From an uncultured Gemella sp. (GTDB lineage Bacteria > Bacillota > Bacilli > Staphylococcales > Gemellaceae): 42,104 bases of DNA. The notes under the pieces are model-generated. The model was not told where the DNA came from. It worked only from the letters and a program-made list of their open reading frames with translations, and made no database searches. Each line of letters opens with the position of its first letter. Position 1 is the first letter of the stretch. Location of the stretch: the NCBI RefSeq assembly GCF_900766305.1, contig NZ_CAAFUZ010000010.1, positions 1-42,104 on the forward strand. The letters are read 5' to 3'. This document shows positions 17,933 through 27,365 of the stretch, in pieces. A program made the translations under genes and the position numbers.

Positions 17933-18943
17933 TTACTCAAATTTATTTAATTCTTCTGCTGCCATTTTATTCATAAGGTTATTAACACAGTCCTTAATGC
18001 TTAGTCCTTCATAAAGAACCTTATAAATATTTTCAGTTATAGGCATATAAACGTCGTATTCTTTTGATAAGAAATAGCAAACTTTTGTAGTTCGCACCCC
18101 TTCAGCTACCATGTCTAATTTTTCAATAGCTTCTTCTAATGAATATCCTTGCCCGATTAAATAACCACAATTATAGTTTCTTGAATGCTTAGATGTACAT
18201 GTCACTACTAAATCACCTATTCCACCAAGTCCTAAGAACGTCATTTCATCAGCCCCTAGTTTTTTCCCTAATCGTGTTATCTCAATTAGTCCACGTGTTA
18301 ATAGTGCTGCTTTGGCATTATCACCATAGGCCATTCCATCAATCATTCCACATCCAAGAGCAATAATATTTTTAAGTGCACCACCAACTTCAACACCGAT
18401 TATATCTTTATTAACATATATTCTAAAATATTTATTATGGAATATTTCTTGAGCTATTTTATTCAATTCATCATTTTTAGATGCAATAGCAACTACTGTG
18501 GGATTTCTTAAAATTAACTCTTCTGCATGAGAAGGACCACTTAGTACACCTACTCCTTTTAGTTTATCACTATCAATTTCATCAGATATGACTTCTGACA
18601 TTCTCTTATTAGTTTCCATCTCTAATCCTTTAGAAACATGAATGATAAACTTAGGTCGTTCTAAATATCCGTTAATATCCCTTGCTACTTCTCTCATTAC
18701 TTTTGTAGGAACTGCTATAACAATTACATCTGCAAATTCGACTGCTTCTTTTAAACTACTAGTAGCAACAACTTCTTTTGGTAAAATAGCATTTTTTAAA
18801 TACCTACTATTTGTATGATTATTATTTATTTCATCTCTTGATTTTTCACTTCTTGAATATAAGCGTAATTCATGTCCATTATCTACAACTGCTTGAGATA
18901 AAGCAGTCCCCCAACTTCCTGAACCTATCACAGATATTTTCAT
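17933..18943 (-). CDS. gpsA: Glycerol-3-phosphate dehydrogenase [NAD(P)+]
   Basis: A 336-residue enzyme reducing dihydroxyacetone phosphate to sn-glycerol 3-phosphate for phospholipid synthesis. The N-terminal Rossmann motif is VIGSGSWGTAL (Gly7, Gly9, Gly12). HVSKGLE, SGPSHAEE and the catalytic Lys191 in VGGALKNIIALGCGM are all present. The C-terminal domain includes CTSKHSRNYNCGYLIGQG. The open frame extends 21 codons upstream, but the ATG at 18943 was chosen because GAGGACAG precedes it and the extension is unlike the family. In many Bacilli it also lies close upstream of hbs. Confidence 0.96.
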   Translation of the reverse strand: MKISVIGSGSWGTALSQAVVDNGHELRLYSRSEKSRDEINNNHTNSRYLKNAILPKEVVATSSLKEAVEFADVIVIAVPTKVMREVARDINGYLERPKFIIHVSKGLEMETNKRMSEVISDEIDSDKLKGVGVLSGPSHAEELILRNPTVVAIASKNDELNKIAQEIFHNKYFRIYVNKDIIGVEVGGALKNIIALGCGMIDGMAYGDNAKAALLTRGLIEITRLGKKLGADEMTFLGLGGIGDLVVTCTSKHSRNYNCGYLIGQGYSLEEAIEKLDMVAEGVRTTKVCYFLSKEYDVYMPITENIYKVLYEGLSIKDCVNNLMNKMAAEELNKFE

Positions 18944-19091
18944 TGTTCTGTCCTCACTATAAATTATTGTTATCTTAATTATATCAAATTTTCTAAAAAT
19001 ATACATTAATTTTACTTATAAGTATCATTTTATCTTAACCAAAAATCCAACTAGTAAAATATCTACTCCACTATTCTTTTCTTTAAAATTG

Positions 19092-19100
19092 TGTTATAAT
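19092..19100 (+). promoter_or_regulatory. Extended -10 promoter of the three-small-gene operon
   Basis: TGTTATAAT is a perfect extended -10, 31 nt before the first ATG. The -35 region is weak. Confidence 0.55.
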
Positions 19101-19130
19101 TTAATCAGAATAAATAAAGGAGGTAATTTT

Positions 19131-19334
19131 ATGAATTGGTTTGAAATTACTCTAATTGACGGGAATAGAGGATTACTAAATCTAAACAATATTGTTGATA
19201 TTTGGAAAGGTCTAAATGATGAATATGCAACTATTTCTCAAGTAAATGGAGAAGAAATTGAAGTACCTGCATCAGAATATGATAGATTAAAACGTGCATT
19301 AGATATGAAAGGATACGTATTAGGAGGATTCTAA
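19131..19334 (+). CDS. Small protein of unknown function, first gene of operon
   Basis: A 67-residue soluble protein without cysteines. The pattern ITLIDGNRGLLNLNNIVDIW then YATISQVNGEEIEVPASEYDRLKRAL alternates like short beta strands followed by a helix. It loosely recalls the small FlbD-like fold (x-L-x-G-x-x-x-L-N-x-x-x-I ... NG-x-x-I-x-V), but I cannot assign it to a family. The ATG at 19131 is chosen for AAGGAGGT 6 nt upstream. It is followed 1 nt later by the next gene, so translation is coupled. Confidence 0.75.
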   Translation: MNWFEITLIDGNRGLLNLNNIVDIWKGLNDEYATISQVNGEEIEVPASEYDRLKRALDMKGYVLGGF

Positions 19335-19335
19335 T

Positions 19336-19548
19336 ATGGCTAGATTTTTAAAAATATTTCTAACTTTATTATCGATTACTGCAATTGGTATAGGATTATA
19401 TTATTACTTCAATGGCTCTTTTTCATCGACAAATGATGATCAAGTTGATGATAAAACTAATATAGAAAACATAGTGAAGAGCGATTCATCTTCTCAAGAA
19501 AAAATTGAAGGAACTGTAGTAGCTAAACGTTCCACTGAAAACAATTAA
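19336..19548 (+). CDS. Small single-pass membrane protein, unknown
   Basis: A 70-residue protein. Residues 4-25 (FLKIFLTLLSITAIGIGLYYYF) form one membrane segment or an uncleaved signal anchor. The rest (about 26-70) is a hydrophilic, acidic and Ser-rich tail, probably outside the cell. There is no lipobox cysteine. GGAGG ends 8 nt before the ATG, inside the end of the previous gene. It is the second gene of a three-gene operon. No function is recognised. Confidence 0.7.
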   Translation: MARFLKIFLTLLSITAIGIGLYYYFNGSFSSTNDDQVDDKTNIENIVKSDSSSQEKIEGTVVAKRSTENN

Positions 19549-19568
19549 TTTTGCGAAAGGATATTACT

Positions 19569-20186
19569 ATGAAAAAGAAAACTTTAAAAAAACTAACAAG
19601 CTTATTTCTTACTTCGACACTTATTCTTTCTACATTAAGTGCGTCAAGTCTAAATATTGTAGAAGCAAAAGGTTCTTCAGCAAGACCTAGTGCATCAAGA
19701 TCAAGTTCTAAGCCTAGTTCTTCTAAACCATCTAGTAGTAAATCAAGTTCTAAACCTACTACTTCAACTGCTAGCAGTAAACCAACTACAGGAACTAAAA
19801 AGAACTTTTCAAATAGTACAAATGGTTCATATAATAAAGACTACAATAGTTACAATAATCAAGGATATAAAAAACAATACACAGACTATATAAATAATAA
19901 CTATAGAAACAGTGGTTTCTTTTCAGGAAGCACTATAACTAACGCTCTTTTATGGTATACACTTTTCAATTCAGCTACATCACATAACACTATTCAAGCA
20001 AGTGATAAGCAAAAAGAATTAGTCGACAATGTAAAAGATTCAAAAGTTCCAGTTTATATGCTTGAAATTAAAACTAAAGATGGTGAAACAAAACACGTTA
20101 CCGTTACAAAAGAACAATATGAAAAAGTTAAAGAGGGAGATAATATCTCTTTAGATAACGGAAACCTAGAAATTAAAAATCAATAA
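19569..20186 (+). CDS. Secreted Ser-rich protein, unknown function
   Basis: A 205-residue exported protein. The signal peptide spans about 1-35, with basic MKKKTLKKL, a hydrophobic core LFLTSTLILSTLSA and a likely signal-peptidase I site after VEA. Residues about 36-75 are a low-complexity Ser/Pro/Lys linker with repeated SSSKP units. Residues 75-115 are rich in Asn and Tyr. The C-terminal part (about 150-205) has VYMLEIKTKDGETKHVTVTKEQYEKVKEGDNI, which looks like a small beta-rich domain. There is no LPXTG and no clear membrane anchor. The ATG at 19569 is chosen for AAAGGAT 6 nt upstream. It is the third gene of the operon. Confidence 0.8.
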   Translation: MKKKTLKKLTSLFLTSTLILSTLSASSLNIVEAKGSSARPSASRSSSKPSSSKPSSSKSSSKPTTSTASSKPTTGTKKNFSNSTNGSYNKDYNSYNNQGYKKQYTDYINNNYRNSGFFSGSTITNALLWYTLFNSATSHNTIQASDKQKELVDNVKDSKVPVYMLEIKTKDGETKHVTVTKEQYEKVKEGDNISLDNGNLEIKNQ

Positions 20187-20195
20187 TAGTTAATC

Positions 20196-20375
20196 TTGGG
20201 AGTGACTCAAAAATCGTGATTTCGGAGAAATCGATTTTGTCGAGTCACCCCCGCACAGTTTATTAGATATCTAAAAAGCTTTCATAAAGCGAATTTAGAT
20301 ATCAATAAACCACTGCGTCTATGAGTTATCATAGACACTTTTTTAATTTAGGACTTTTGGATCAGTCCCATTTTT
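20196..20375. repeat. Structured intergenic element (three hairpins)
   Basis: The element is bounded by TTGGGAGTGAC at the left and an approximate inverse, TCAGTCCCA, at the right. It contains hairpin 1 (20202-20248, GTGACTC/GAGTCAC with an inner GATTTC-GGA-GAAATC), hairpin 2 (about 20252-20316, TTTAGATATC symmetry with an inner GCTTT-CAT-AAAGC) and hairpin 3 (20317-20336). The core GACTCAAAAATC-TGATTT recurs at 33493-33512, so it is a dispersed repeat. Layout and position recall the structured GGGA-rich intergenic repeats of staphylococci. Function is unknown. Confidence 0.65.
20317..20344 (+). terminator. Terminator of the three-small-gene operon
   Basis: GTCTATGA / TCATAGAC form an 8-bp perfect stem with a GTTA loop, followed by ACTTTTTT. 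It is the third hairpin of the structured intergenic element. Confidence 0.75.
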
Positions 20376-20387
20376 AATAATGCCATA

Positions 20388-20426
20388 CAAAAAAACTTTC
20401 GAAATAGTTACCTACTTCGAAAGTTT
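20388..20426 (-). terminator. Terminator of typA
   Basis: On the minus strand AAACTTTCGAA / TTCGAAAGTTT form an 11-bp perfect stem with a 12-nt loop, followed by UUUU. It lies 9 nt after the typA stop. Confidence 0.85.
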
Positions 20427-20434
20427 CTTTATTT

Positions 20435-22279
20435 CTATTCTTCTGAATATTTTGCTTTACGAGCTGCTTTTTCACGAGCTGCTTTATCTAATTCTTTTTT
20501 ACGTAGACGAATTGACTCTGGAGTTACCTCTAAGTATTCATCATCACTTAGGTACTCAAGACTTTCTTCTAAAGTCATAATACGAGCTTTTTTAAGTGTT
20601 ACTGTTTGGTCTTTTGTAGAAGAACGTACGTTTGTTTGAGCTTTAGCTTTTGTGATGTTAACTGTTAAGTCATTTTCACGGCTGTTTTCTCCAACAATCA
20701 TACCACCGTATACATCCGTACCTGGCTCAATAAATACTGTACCACGATCTTCTAAGCTTGAGATAGAGTACGCTGTAGCTTGACCATTTTCAAGAGCTAC
20801 TAATACACCATTACGACGTCCACCAACACGCCCTTTTTGCATTGGTTGGTAAGAATCGAATGTGTGGTTAATAATACCATATCCTTTAGTCATAGACATG
20901 AATTCTGTAGAGTATCCGATAAGTCCACGAGCTGGGACATTAAAGATAAGACGAGTTTGTCCATTTCCATCAGCTTGCATATCTACCATATCACCTTTAC
21001 GTTGACCTAATGATTCGATAACAGCACCAACACTTTCATCCGGTACATCAACTTGAACACGCTCAACTGGCTCACAATCTACACCATCTATGTTACGGAT
21101 AATTACTTCTGGTTTAGATACTTGAAGCTCGTAACCTTCACGACGTAAGTTTTCGATAAGAATTGATAAGTGAAGTTCTCCACGTCCACTTACTACCCAA
21201 GAATCACTTGTATTAGGTTCTACACGTAATGAAACGTCTGTTTCTAATTGTTGCATTAATCTATCTTCTAATTTACGAGCTGTAACAAATTTACCTTCTT
21301 TACCAGCAAATGGTGAGTTATTAACTAAGAAAGTCATTTGTAGTGTTGGTTCATCAATGTGAAGTATTGGTAATGCTTCTTGGTGATCTGTTGGACAAAC
21401 TGTTTCCCCAACGTTAATATCATCCATACCACTTACTGCAACGATATCCCCTGCATGCGCTTCTTGAATTTCTTCACGTTTTAATCCAAAGTAACCAAAA
21501 ATCTTAGTTACACGGAAGTTTTTCACTGTTCCATCAAGTTTCATAAGAGAAACTGATTCTCCTACTTTCATACTTCCACGGAATACACGTCCAATACCAA
21601 TACGTCCAACATAGTCATTATAATCTAATAATGCTACTTGGAATTGAAGTGGTTCATCTCTATTATCTTTTGGTGCTGGAACGTAATCAATTACTGTTTC
21701 ATATAAACATTGCATGTTTTCTTCTTGCGCACTTGGATCACTTTCTAAAGAAGCTGTTCCGTTAATAGCTGATGCATAAACAACTGGGAATTCAAGTTGC
21801 TCATCATTTGCACCTAATTCGATAAATAAATCAATAACTTCGTCTACTACTTCCTCTGGACGAGCTGATGGTTTATCAATTTTGTTTACAACAACAATTG
21901 GTTTTAAGTTTTGTTCTAAAGCTTTTTTAAGAACGAAACGAGTTTGAGGCATTGTTCCTTCGTAAGCATCTACTACTAAAAGAACACCATCTACCATTTT
22001 CATGATACGCTCTACTTCACCACCGAAGTCTGCGTGTCCTGGTGTATCAAGAATGTTAATTCTTTTTCCTTTATAATCAATAGCTGTATTTTTTGCTAGG
22101 ATTGTAATACCACGTTCTCTTTCTAAATCGTTAGAGTCCATAGCTCTTTCTTCTACGTGCTCGTTTGAGCGGAAAATTCCTGATTGTTTTAATAGCTCAT
22201 CAACTAATGTAGTTTTACCGTGGTCAACGTGGGCTATAATTGCTATATTTCTAACATCATCTCTTAATTGTACTGACAT
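20435..22279 (-). CDS. typA: Ribosome-associated GTPase TypA/BipA
   Basis: A 614-residue translational GTPase of the EF-G type. G1 is AHVDHGKTT (about 16-24), G2 lies in RERGITI, G3 is DTPGHADF and G4 is NKIDK. These are followed by the beta-barrel domain II, EF-G-like domains III and V, and the BipA-specific C-terminal domain ([22 protein letters not shown] at the end is Lys-rich). It acts on 50S assembly and stress adaptation. AAGGAGATAAAA precedes the ATG. It is transcribed alone. Confidence 0.97.
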   Translation of the reverse strand: MSVQLRDDVRNIAIIAHVDHGKTTLVDELLKQSGIFRSNEHVEERAMDSNDLERERGITILAKNTAIDYKGKRINILDTPGHADFGGEVERIMKMVDGVLLVVDAYEGTMPQTRFVLKKALEQNLKPIVVVNKIDKPSARPEEVVDEVIDLFIELGANDEQLEFPVVYASAINGTASLESDPSAQEENMQCLYETVIDYVPAPKDNRDEPLQFQVALLDYNDYVGRIGIGRVFRGSMKVGESVSLMKLDGTVKNFRVTKIFGYFGLKREEIQEAHAGDIVAVSGMDDINVGETVCPTDHQEALPILHIDEPTLQMTFLVNNSPFAGKEGKFVTARKLEDRLMQQLETDVSLRVEPNTSDSWVVSGRGELHLSILIENLRREGYELQVSKPEVIIRNIDGVDCEPVERVQVDVPDESVGAVIESLGQRKGDMVDMQADGNGQTRLIFNVPARGLIGYSTEFMSMTKGYGIINHTFDSYQPMQKGRVGGRRNGVLVALENGQATAYSISSLEDRGTVFIEPGTDVYGGMIVGENSRENDLTVNITKAKAQTNVRSSTKDQTVTLKKARIMTLEESLEYLSDDEYLEVTPESIRLRKKELDKAAREKAARKAKYSEE

Positions 22280-22443
22280 TTTTATCTCCTTGTTCTTACT
22301 TTATAAAATATATATAATCTTAAATTTATATAGTATTTAATCTAACTTATCAATAATACCACTATTTTTCTTGATTGTAAACAAATATACTAACGAAATT
22401 ACTTTAATTTAAGATATTTTTTTTCGTTAGCACTTTCACTAAT

Positions 22444-22474
22444 AAAAAAGAAGATCAAGTATAACTCGATCTTC
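22444..22474 (-). terminator. Terminator of lctP
   Basis: On the minus strand GAAGATCGAG / CTTGATCTTC form a stem with one G-U pair and a 5-nt loop, then UUUUUU. It lies 19 nt past the lctP stop. Confidence 0.85.
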
Positions 22475-22492
22475 CTTAATACTATTCTTTTA

Positions 22493-24145
22493 TTATGGGT
22501 GTACTGGAATCATCCATCCAAGTACTCTAGTTGATTGAAGTGCAACGATAGCACACACAATTATTAACAGGATGAAACTGTGTTTAACTGTAAATTTAAG
22601 TAAGTCTGACTCTCTACCTACTAGACCAACCGCTGCAGCTGCTACTGCGATAGATTGTGGAGAAATCATTTTACCTACTACTCCTCCTGATGCGTTAGCT
22701 GCTACCGCTAATAATGGATCCATTCCTACTTGGCTAGCTGTAACTTGTTGTAATTTAGCAAATAGTAAGTTAGCTGATGTATCAGAACCAGTAATGAACA
22801 CTCCAATCCATCCAAGAGCTGGTGATAGGAATTTAAATGCTCCACCTGTTGCTGCTAGCGCGTATCCTAGAGTATTAGACATACCTGATGCATTCATAAT
22901 GTATGCAAATCCTACTACGAAACAGATTGTTAACAATGCAATTTTAACTTCATTAAATGTTTGAATAAAAGTTGCACCTGCATCTTTCCAACTAATTTTA
23001 ATAATAAACTTAGAGATTAACGCTGCTACTAAAATTGCTGTCCCGATTGATCCTACTAGGTCAAGTTTGAATACTGCTGCAATTTCTTTTCCTGATACAG
23101 AACTAATAATATTATTGTGGATAAATGGTACCTTCGGATTTAAAGCAAGTGTTTTGAAGAATGCTTTAGAAGATTTCATTGTCCAGATGAAAATGATAAG
23201 TGTTAATACAACAAATGGTGACCATGCAACTAGTACTTCTTTTAAACTGTGTTTTGCATGTACTGTATTTTCATCGACTTCTTTTTCATCAGCAAATCTC
23301 CAAGTAGTTTTTGGTTTCCAGAATTGAAGTAAAATAACCATTGATACTAATGATACTAATGATGAAAGAATGTCAGGTAATTGTTCTCCCATATAGTTAG
23401 AACTTATGAATTGTGCTACCGCAAATGATCCACCTGATACTAATAATGCAGGCCATACTTCCAATGTTTTCTTAAATCCAGCCATGATTAATACTAAGTA
23501 GAATGGAATAAAGATAGACACTAGAGGTAATTGACGTCCGATCATTGCTGCGATTTCAGCAGCTGCGATTGGTGATCCGTTAGCATAAGTTGCTAATCCG
23601 TCCATCGCTGTAACCGGTGCTCCTACAGCTCCGAATGCTACCGGCGCAGTATTAGCTATCATACAAACACCTGCTGCATAAAGTGGTCTAAATCCTAAAC
23701 CTACTAATAATGAAGCTGTGATTGCTACTGGTGCTCCAAAACCTGCTGCTCCTTCTAAGAAAGCCCCGAATGAGAAAGCAATGATTAATGCTTGAAGACG
23801 ACGGTCATCTGTTAATGACGTGATACTGTCTCGAATGATACCGAAGTGACCTGTTTTAACAGTCATTTTGTATAAGAACACTGATGTTAAAATAATCCAA
23901 CCGATAGGCATTGCACCATAAACCATTCCTTGGAATGTTGAGAATGCTGCGAAGTGGAACGGCATTTTAAAGAATATACATGCAATTATGATCGCTAGTA
24001 TTAAAGTTAGTAAACCTGTTAACCATCCTTTAACTTTTAATCCTGCAAGTGTTACTAAATAAAACACAATAGGAATTAATGCAACAAGTGCAGAAATATA
24101 TAAATTATCAGCCACAGGCTGTAATAACTGAGTGAATTTTTCCAT
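22493..24145 (-). CDS. lctP: L-lactate permease
   Basis: A 550-residue polytopic carrier of the LctP/LldP family, which moves lactate with protons. Characteristic blocks are GAFLEGAAGFGAPVAITASLLVGLGF (about 127-152), ANTAPVAFGAVGAPV and ITGSDTSANLLFAKLQ. About 12-14 membrane segments can be counted. AAAGGAG precedes the ATG. It is monocistronic, with a leader of more than 200 nt and a promoter overlapped by a dyad (24398-24422), which suggests a dedicated repressor. A fermentative organism could use it for lactate export or uptake; direction cannot be read from sequence. Confidence 0.95.
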   Translation of the reverse strand: MEKFTQLLQPVADNLYISALVALIPIVFYLVTLAGLKVKGWLTGLLTLILAIIIACIFFKMPFHFAAFSTFQGMVYGAMPIGWIILTSVFLYKMTVKTGHFGIIRDSITSLTDDRRLQALIIAFSFGAFLEGAAGFGAPVAITASLLVGLGFRPLYAAGVCMIANTAPVAFGAVGAPVTAMDGLATYANGSPIAAAEIAAMIGRQLPLVSIFIPFYLVLIMAGFKKTLEVWPALLVSGGSFAVAQFISSNYMGEQLPDILSSLVSLVSMVILLQFWKPKTTWRFADEKEVDENTVHAKHSLKEVLVAWSPFVVLTLIIFIWTMKSSKAFFKTLALNPKVPFIHNNIISSVSGKEIAAVFKLDLVGSIGTAILVAALISKFIIKISWKDAGATFIQTFNEVKIALLTICFVVGFAYIMNASGMSNTLGYALAATGGAFKFLSPALGWIGVFITGSDTSANLLFAKLQQVTASQVGMDPLLAVAANASGGVVGKMISPQSIAVAAAAVGLVGRESDLLKFTVKHSFILLIIVCAIVALQSTRVLGWMIPVHP

Positions 24146-24389
24146 GAATACACTTCTCCTTTGTATAAATATATTTTGTTAGGTTTGTGAAAATCTATTA
24201 TTATAAATAACAAAGTTATATATTAACTAAAAATCAAATATTGTAATAATTCATCTTTAATTTATCTTAGAATAAAACCTTCTATTTCCCAAATGAGATA
24301 TATAACAGTTTTTTATCTGTTCTATTTTTTGGTACTTATACCACATATTTGATAGTATTTATTTAATGATTTTCTTGATTACATTTAAT

Positions 24390-24418
24390 ATTGTAGCACG
24401 CTTTCATTTAAATGTAAA
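24390..24418 (-). promoter_or_regulatory. Promoter of lctP
   Basis: On the minus strand TTTACA (24413-24418) and TACAAT (24390-24395) are separated by 17 bp. The leader to the ATG at 24145 is about 240 nt and A+T-rich, with two small hairpins (GGTA-TAAG-TACC and AACAG/CTGTT). Apart from these and the smpB terminator, I see nothing else in the 24146-24669 gap. Confidence 0.7.
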
Positions 24419-24422
24419 GCGT
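24398..24422. promoter_or_regulatory. Dyad operator overlapping the lctP promoter
   Basis: On the minus strand ACGCTTT-A-CATTTAAATG-AAAGCGT is a 24-bp palindrome with one extra A. It covers the -35 and most of the spacer, so a bound dimer would block RNA polymerase. One half, TGAAAGCG, matches the left half of a catabolite-responsive element, but the right half does not fit. A GntR/LldR-type repressor site is equally possible. Confidence 0.55.
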
Positions 24423-24596
24423 TTTTTTAGTTATTTTTACAACATTTTTAAAAAATCCTTATTTATCAATGGAAAAACTATACTTTTTTTTGAAAATTTT
24501 TCTTAACTTTTTTTATAACAGTTCTATAAATCATTTTATGTACTTTGTTTTTTTCAAAACTCAATTTATGTTACTACTATTTTTGTACACTATATA

Positions 24597-24635
24597 TAAA
24601 AAAAACATATCGTAGTTAATATTAATACGATATGT
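24597..24635 (-). terminator. Terminator of rnr-smpB
   Basis: On the minus strand ACATATCGTA / TACGATATGT form a 10-bp perfect stem with an 11-nt loop, then eight U. It lies 35 nt after the smpB stop. Confidence 0.88.
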
Positions 24636-24669
24636 CTTTCTTGTTTCTGATGTAATAATATGTAGTTTT

Positions 24670-25134
24670 TTAATATCTCTGCTTATCTTTTAAAACACGA
24701 TTAATTTCTTTATTCGCTTCTTTTTGCTTCAATACATGGCGTTTATCATAGTTTTTCTTACCTTTAGCAACACCGATTAATAGCTTTGCATAGCCATTTT
24801 TAATATAGAGCTTCAATGGAACTATACTCATCCCTATTTCATTTTGTACATTAGTTAATGAAGCAATTTGTTTTTTCTTTAATAATAATTTTCTTACTCT
24901 TAATGGTTCATGATTAAATCTATTTCCCTCTTCAAAATGAGAAATATGCATATTATAAACAAATATTTCTCCTCGCCTTGTTTGACAGTATGAATCTTTT
25001 AAATTGATTCTCCCTCTTCTAATGGATTTAATTTCTGTACCAGTTAAAACTAATCCTGCTTCATAAGTTTCTTCTATAAAATAATCATGATTGGCTTTTT
25101 TATTTTGGGCAATAACTTTTATTTCTTTATCCAT
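24670..25134 (-). CDS. smpB: SsrA-binding protein SmpB
   Basis: A 154-residue tmRNA-binding protein for rescue of stalled ribosomes. The fold-defining motifs are [32 protein letters not shown], the RNA-binding [16 protein letters not shown] and the basic C-terminal tail [23 protein letters not shown] precedes the ATG. It follows rnr by 29 nt, the standard secG-rnr-smpB cluster of Bacilli. The ssrA gene itself is not in the window. Confidence 0.97.
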   Translation of the reverse strand: MDKEIKVIAQNKKANHDYFIEETYEAGLVLTGTEIKSIRRGRINLKDSYCQTRRGEIFVYNMHISHFEEGNRFNHEPLRVRKLLLKKKQIASLTNVQNEIGMSIVPLKLYIKNGYAKLLIGVAKGKKNYDKRHVLKQKEANKEINRVLKDKQRY

Positions 25135-25163
25135 AATCTAATCCTCTATTTTTTACTAATTAA

Positions 25164-27272
25164 TTATTTGTGTTTCAATATTTTAAAGTCTATTTCTTGA
25201 TTTTCTAAGTCAACATTTGCTACTTTAACAATTACTTCATCACCAAGTCTATAAACTTTTTTCTTTCTACGACCAATCAATAACATATTTTTCTGATCAT
25301 ATGTATAATAATCATCATTCATTGCCTTAATGTGCACTAATCCCTCAATATTACTTCGTTCAAGAGTAATAAATACACCAAAGTTCGTAACACTTGAGAC
25401 AATACCTCTGAATGTTTGTTCTTGATATTTTAACATATACTCACATTTTTTCATTCTATCGACTTCACGTTCACAATCAACCGCTCGTTTTTCATACTCT
25501 GAAGAACTCTCAGCTAAATCCGGTAATCTAGTAATGAAATTATCTATAGTTTGATCAGATACATCACCATTAAATAAATATGTTCTAATCATTCTATGCA
25601 CCAATAAATCCGGATAACGTCTAATTGGAGATGTAAAATGCGTATAATACTTCGTAGCAAGTGCAAAGTGACCTATATTATTTATTGAATATCTAGCTTG
25701 ATTCATAGTTCTAAGAAGAATTGTTGAAAGCATAGTTTCTACAACCTCTCCTTTAAATTTTCTAAGCATGTTTGCTAACATATAAGGTTCAATCTCTTCA
25801 ATTTTACCTTTTGTTCTATAGCCAAGACTTGCAGCAATATCAAAGAACTGTCTAAGTTTTTCCATTTTAGGCTCTTCGTGAATACGATATATAAACGGAA
25901 CTTGCATCCAGTAAAAATGCTCTCCAATTACCTCATTAGCACTTAGCATAAAATCCTCAATTAGTCTTTCTGAAATACCTCTTTCACGAAGGACAATATC
26001 TAAAACTTCCCCATTTTCATCAACCACTACTTTTGACTCTGGTTTATCAAAATCAATAGCACCTCGCGTTTCTCTATTAGCACGAATTTTTTTTGACAAT
26101 TCTAATGCTGTCTTCAGCATAGGTACGTATTCTTTATATTCTTCTATCGTTTCTTTATTTTCAGCATAGACTTCATTAACTTTTTTATAAGTCAAACGTC
26201 CTTTGGATTTTATTACAGCTGGATATATATCATAGCTTTCAGGATATCCTTTAGTATTAAAATCGATATCACAACAGATTGTATATCGTAATACATGAGG
26301 ATTTAATGAGCAGATATTATTAGATAATTTTCTAGGTAACATCGGAACCACCCTATCAGCTAAATAAACACTACATCCTCTATTAGCTGCCTCTTTATCT
26401 AATGGACTATCTTCAGTTACATACCTACTAACATCAGCTATAAATACTTTTAATCTATAACCTTTTTTAGTTTTAACAACTGAAATGGCGTCATCTAAAT
26501 CTTTAGCATCATCACCATCAATAGTAACCACCATTTCATTAGTGCAATCTCTATACTTATCTTCAAGTTTTATTTCATCACTTATTTTCTCAGTTTGCTC
26601 AAGTACTTCTTGAGGGAATTCATTTGGAATATTATGTTTATAAATCACTGAAAGAATATCTACACCTGGATCATCTTTATGCCCAATTGATTTTATAATA
26701 ATTCCCTTATGATCTTCAAAGCTAACCTTTGAATAATCTGTTATTTCAACTAGTACCTTACTACCGTCAACTAAATTAAAGTTTTTAGCATTCGTTATCT
26801 TTATATATTTTACAATATTTTTATCATCACTTTTAACAAAAGAGAAAAACTTAGCATTAGTCAGCGTTCCAACTGTATACTTAGTATTTCTTTCCAATAC
26901 TTTTTGGACTATCCCTTCTAGATTACGATCATCCTTATAAACACTATCTACCTTTACTAAAACAATATCACCTGTCATTGCACTTTGTGTGAATCCTTTA
27001 GGAATATATACTTCTATTCCTAAGTCTTGTGAATACACAAAAGCAAAACCTTTTTGATGCAATCTAATAACTCCCTCAATTTCTAATGCTTCTTTAACAT
27101 AAAGAAACTTCTCGTTGGGTAATTGAGTAACGACTAATTTTCTCTCTAACTTTCCAACATTTTTTACTAATTCAACAAACTCTTTTGCTGATTCAATGTT
27201 TAACTTTTCTTTTAAATCTTCTATACTTAAAACTTTTTCTTCTTTAAATATTTTTTCAATTTTTTCTAACAT
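25164..27272 (-). CDS. rnr: Ribonuclease R
   Basis: A 702-residue processive 3'-5' exoribonuclease of the RNB family. An N-terminal helix-turn-helix-like region and two cold-shock domains (about 60-220) precede the catalytic RNB domain, with the Asp cluster in TIDGDDAKDLDDAISV (about 250-265) and HFTSPIRRYPDLLVHR. A C-terminal S1 domain (about 615-700, FRGIVSSVTNFGVFITL) follows. AAGGAGG lies 5 nt before the ATG. It degrades structured RNA and works with SmpB/tmRNA next door. A strong hairpin separates it from secG, so read-through or its own promoter must feed it. Confidence 0.97.
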   Translation of the reverse strand: MLEKIEKIFKEEKVLSIEDLKEKLNIESAKEFVELVKNVGKLERKLVVTQLPNEKFLYVKEALEIEGVIRLHQKGFAFVYSQDLGIEVYIPKGFTQSAMTGDIVLVKVDSVYKDDRNLEGIVQKVLERNTKYTVGTLTNAKFFSFVKSDDKNIVKYIKITNAKNFNLVDGSKVLVEITDYSKVSFEDHKGIIIKSIGHKDDPGVDILSVIYKHNIPNEFPQEVLEQTEKISDEIKLEDKYRDCTNEMVVTIDGDDAKDLDDAISVVKTKKGYRLKVFIADVSRYVTEDSPLDKEAANRGCSVYLADRVVPMLPRKLSNNICSLNPHVLRYTICCDIDFNTKGYPESYDIYPAVIKSKGRLTYKKVNEVYAENKETIEEYKEYVPMLKTALELSKKIRANRETRGAIDFDKPESKVVVDENGEVLDIVLRERGISERLIEDFMLSANEVIGEHFYWMQVPFIYRIHEEPKMEKLRQFFDIAASLGYRTKGKIEEIEPYMLANMLRKFKGEVVETMLSTILLRTMNQARYSINNIGHFALATKYYTHFTSPIRRYPDLLVHRMIRTYLFNGDVSDQTIDNFITRLPDLAESSSEYEKRAVDCEREVDRMKKCEYMLKYQEQTFRGIVSSVTNFGVFITLERSNIEGLVHIKAMNDDYYTYDQKNMLLIGRRKKKVYRLGDEVIVKVANVDLENQEIDFKILKHK

Positions 27273-27320
27273 ATAATCCTCCTTAATTTAGATTATACAA
27301 CATATAATTATTTCTATAAA

Positions 27321-27356
27321 AATAAACCTAAAATGAAATTACATTTTAGGTTTATT
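27321..27356 (-). terminator. Terminator/attenuator between secG and rnr
   Basis: On the minus strand AATAAACCTAAAATG / CATTTTAGGTTTATT form a perfect 15-bp stem with a 6-nt loop, followed by TTTATAG. It sits 9 nt after the secG stop and 48 nt before the rnr ATG. Confidence 0.8.
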
Positions 27357-27365
27357 ATCTTTAGT

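Noticed and set aside
18944..19006. N-terminal extension of GpsA
   Set aside because: The family begins at the Rossmann strand MKISVIGSG, which has GAGGACAG upstream of its ATG.
24396..24412. Full catabolite-responsive element at lctP
   Set aside because: Only the left half TGAAAGCG fits; the right half deviates at several defined positions.
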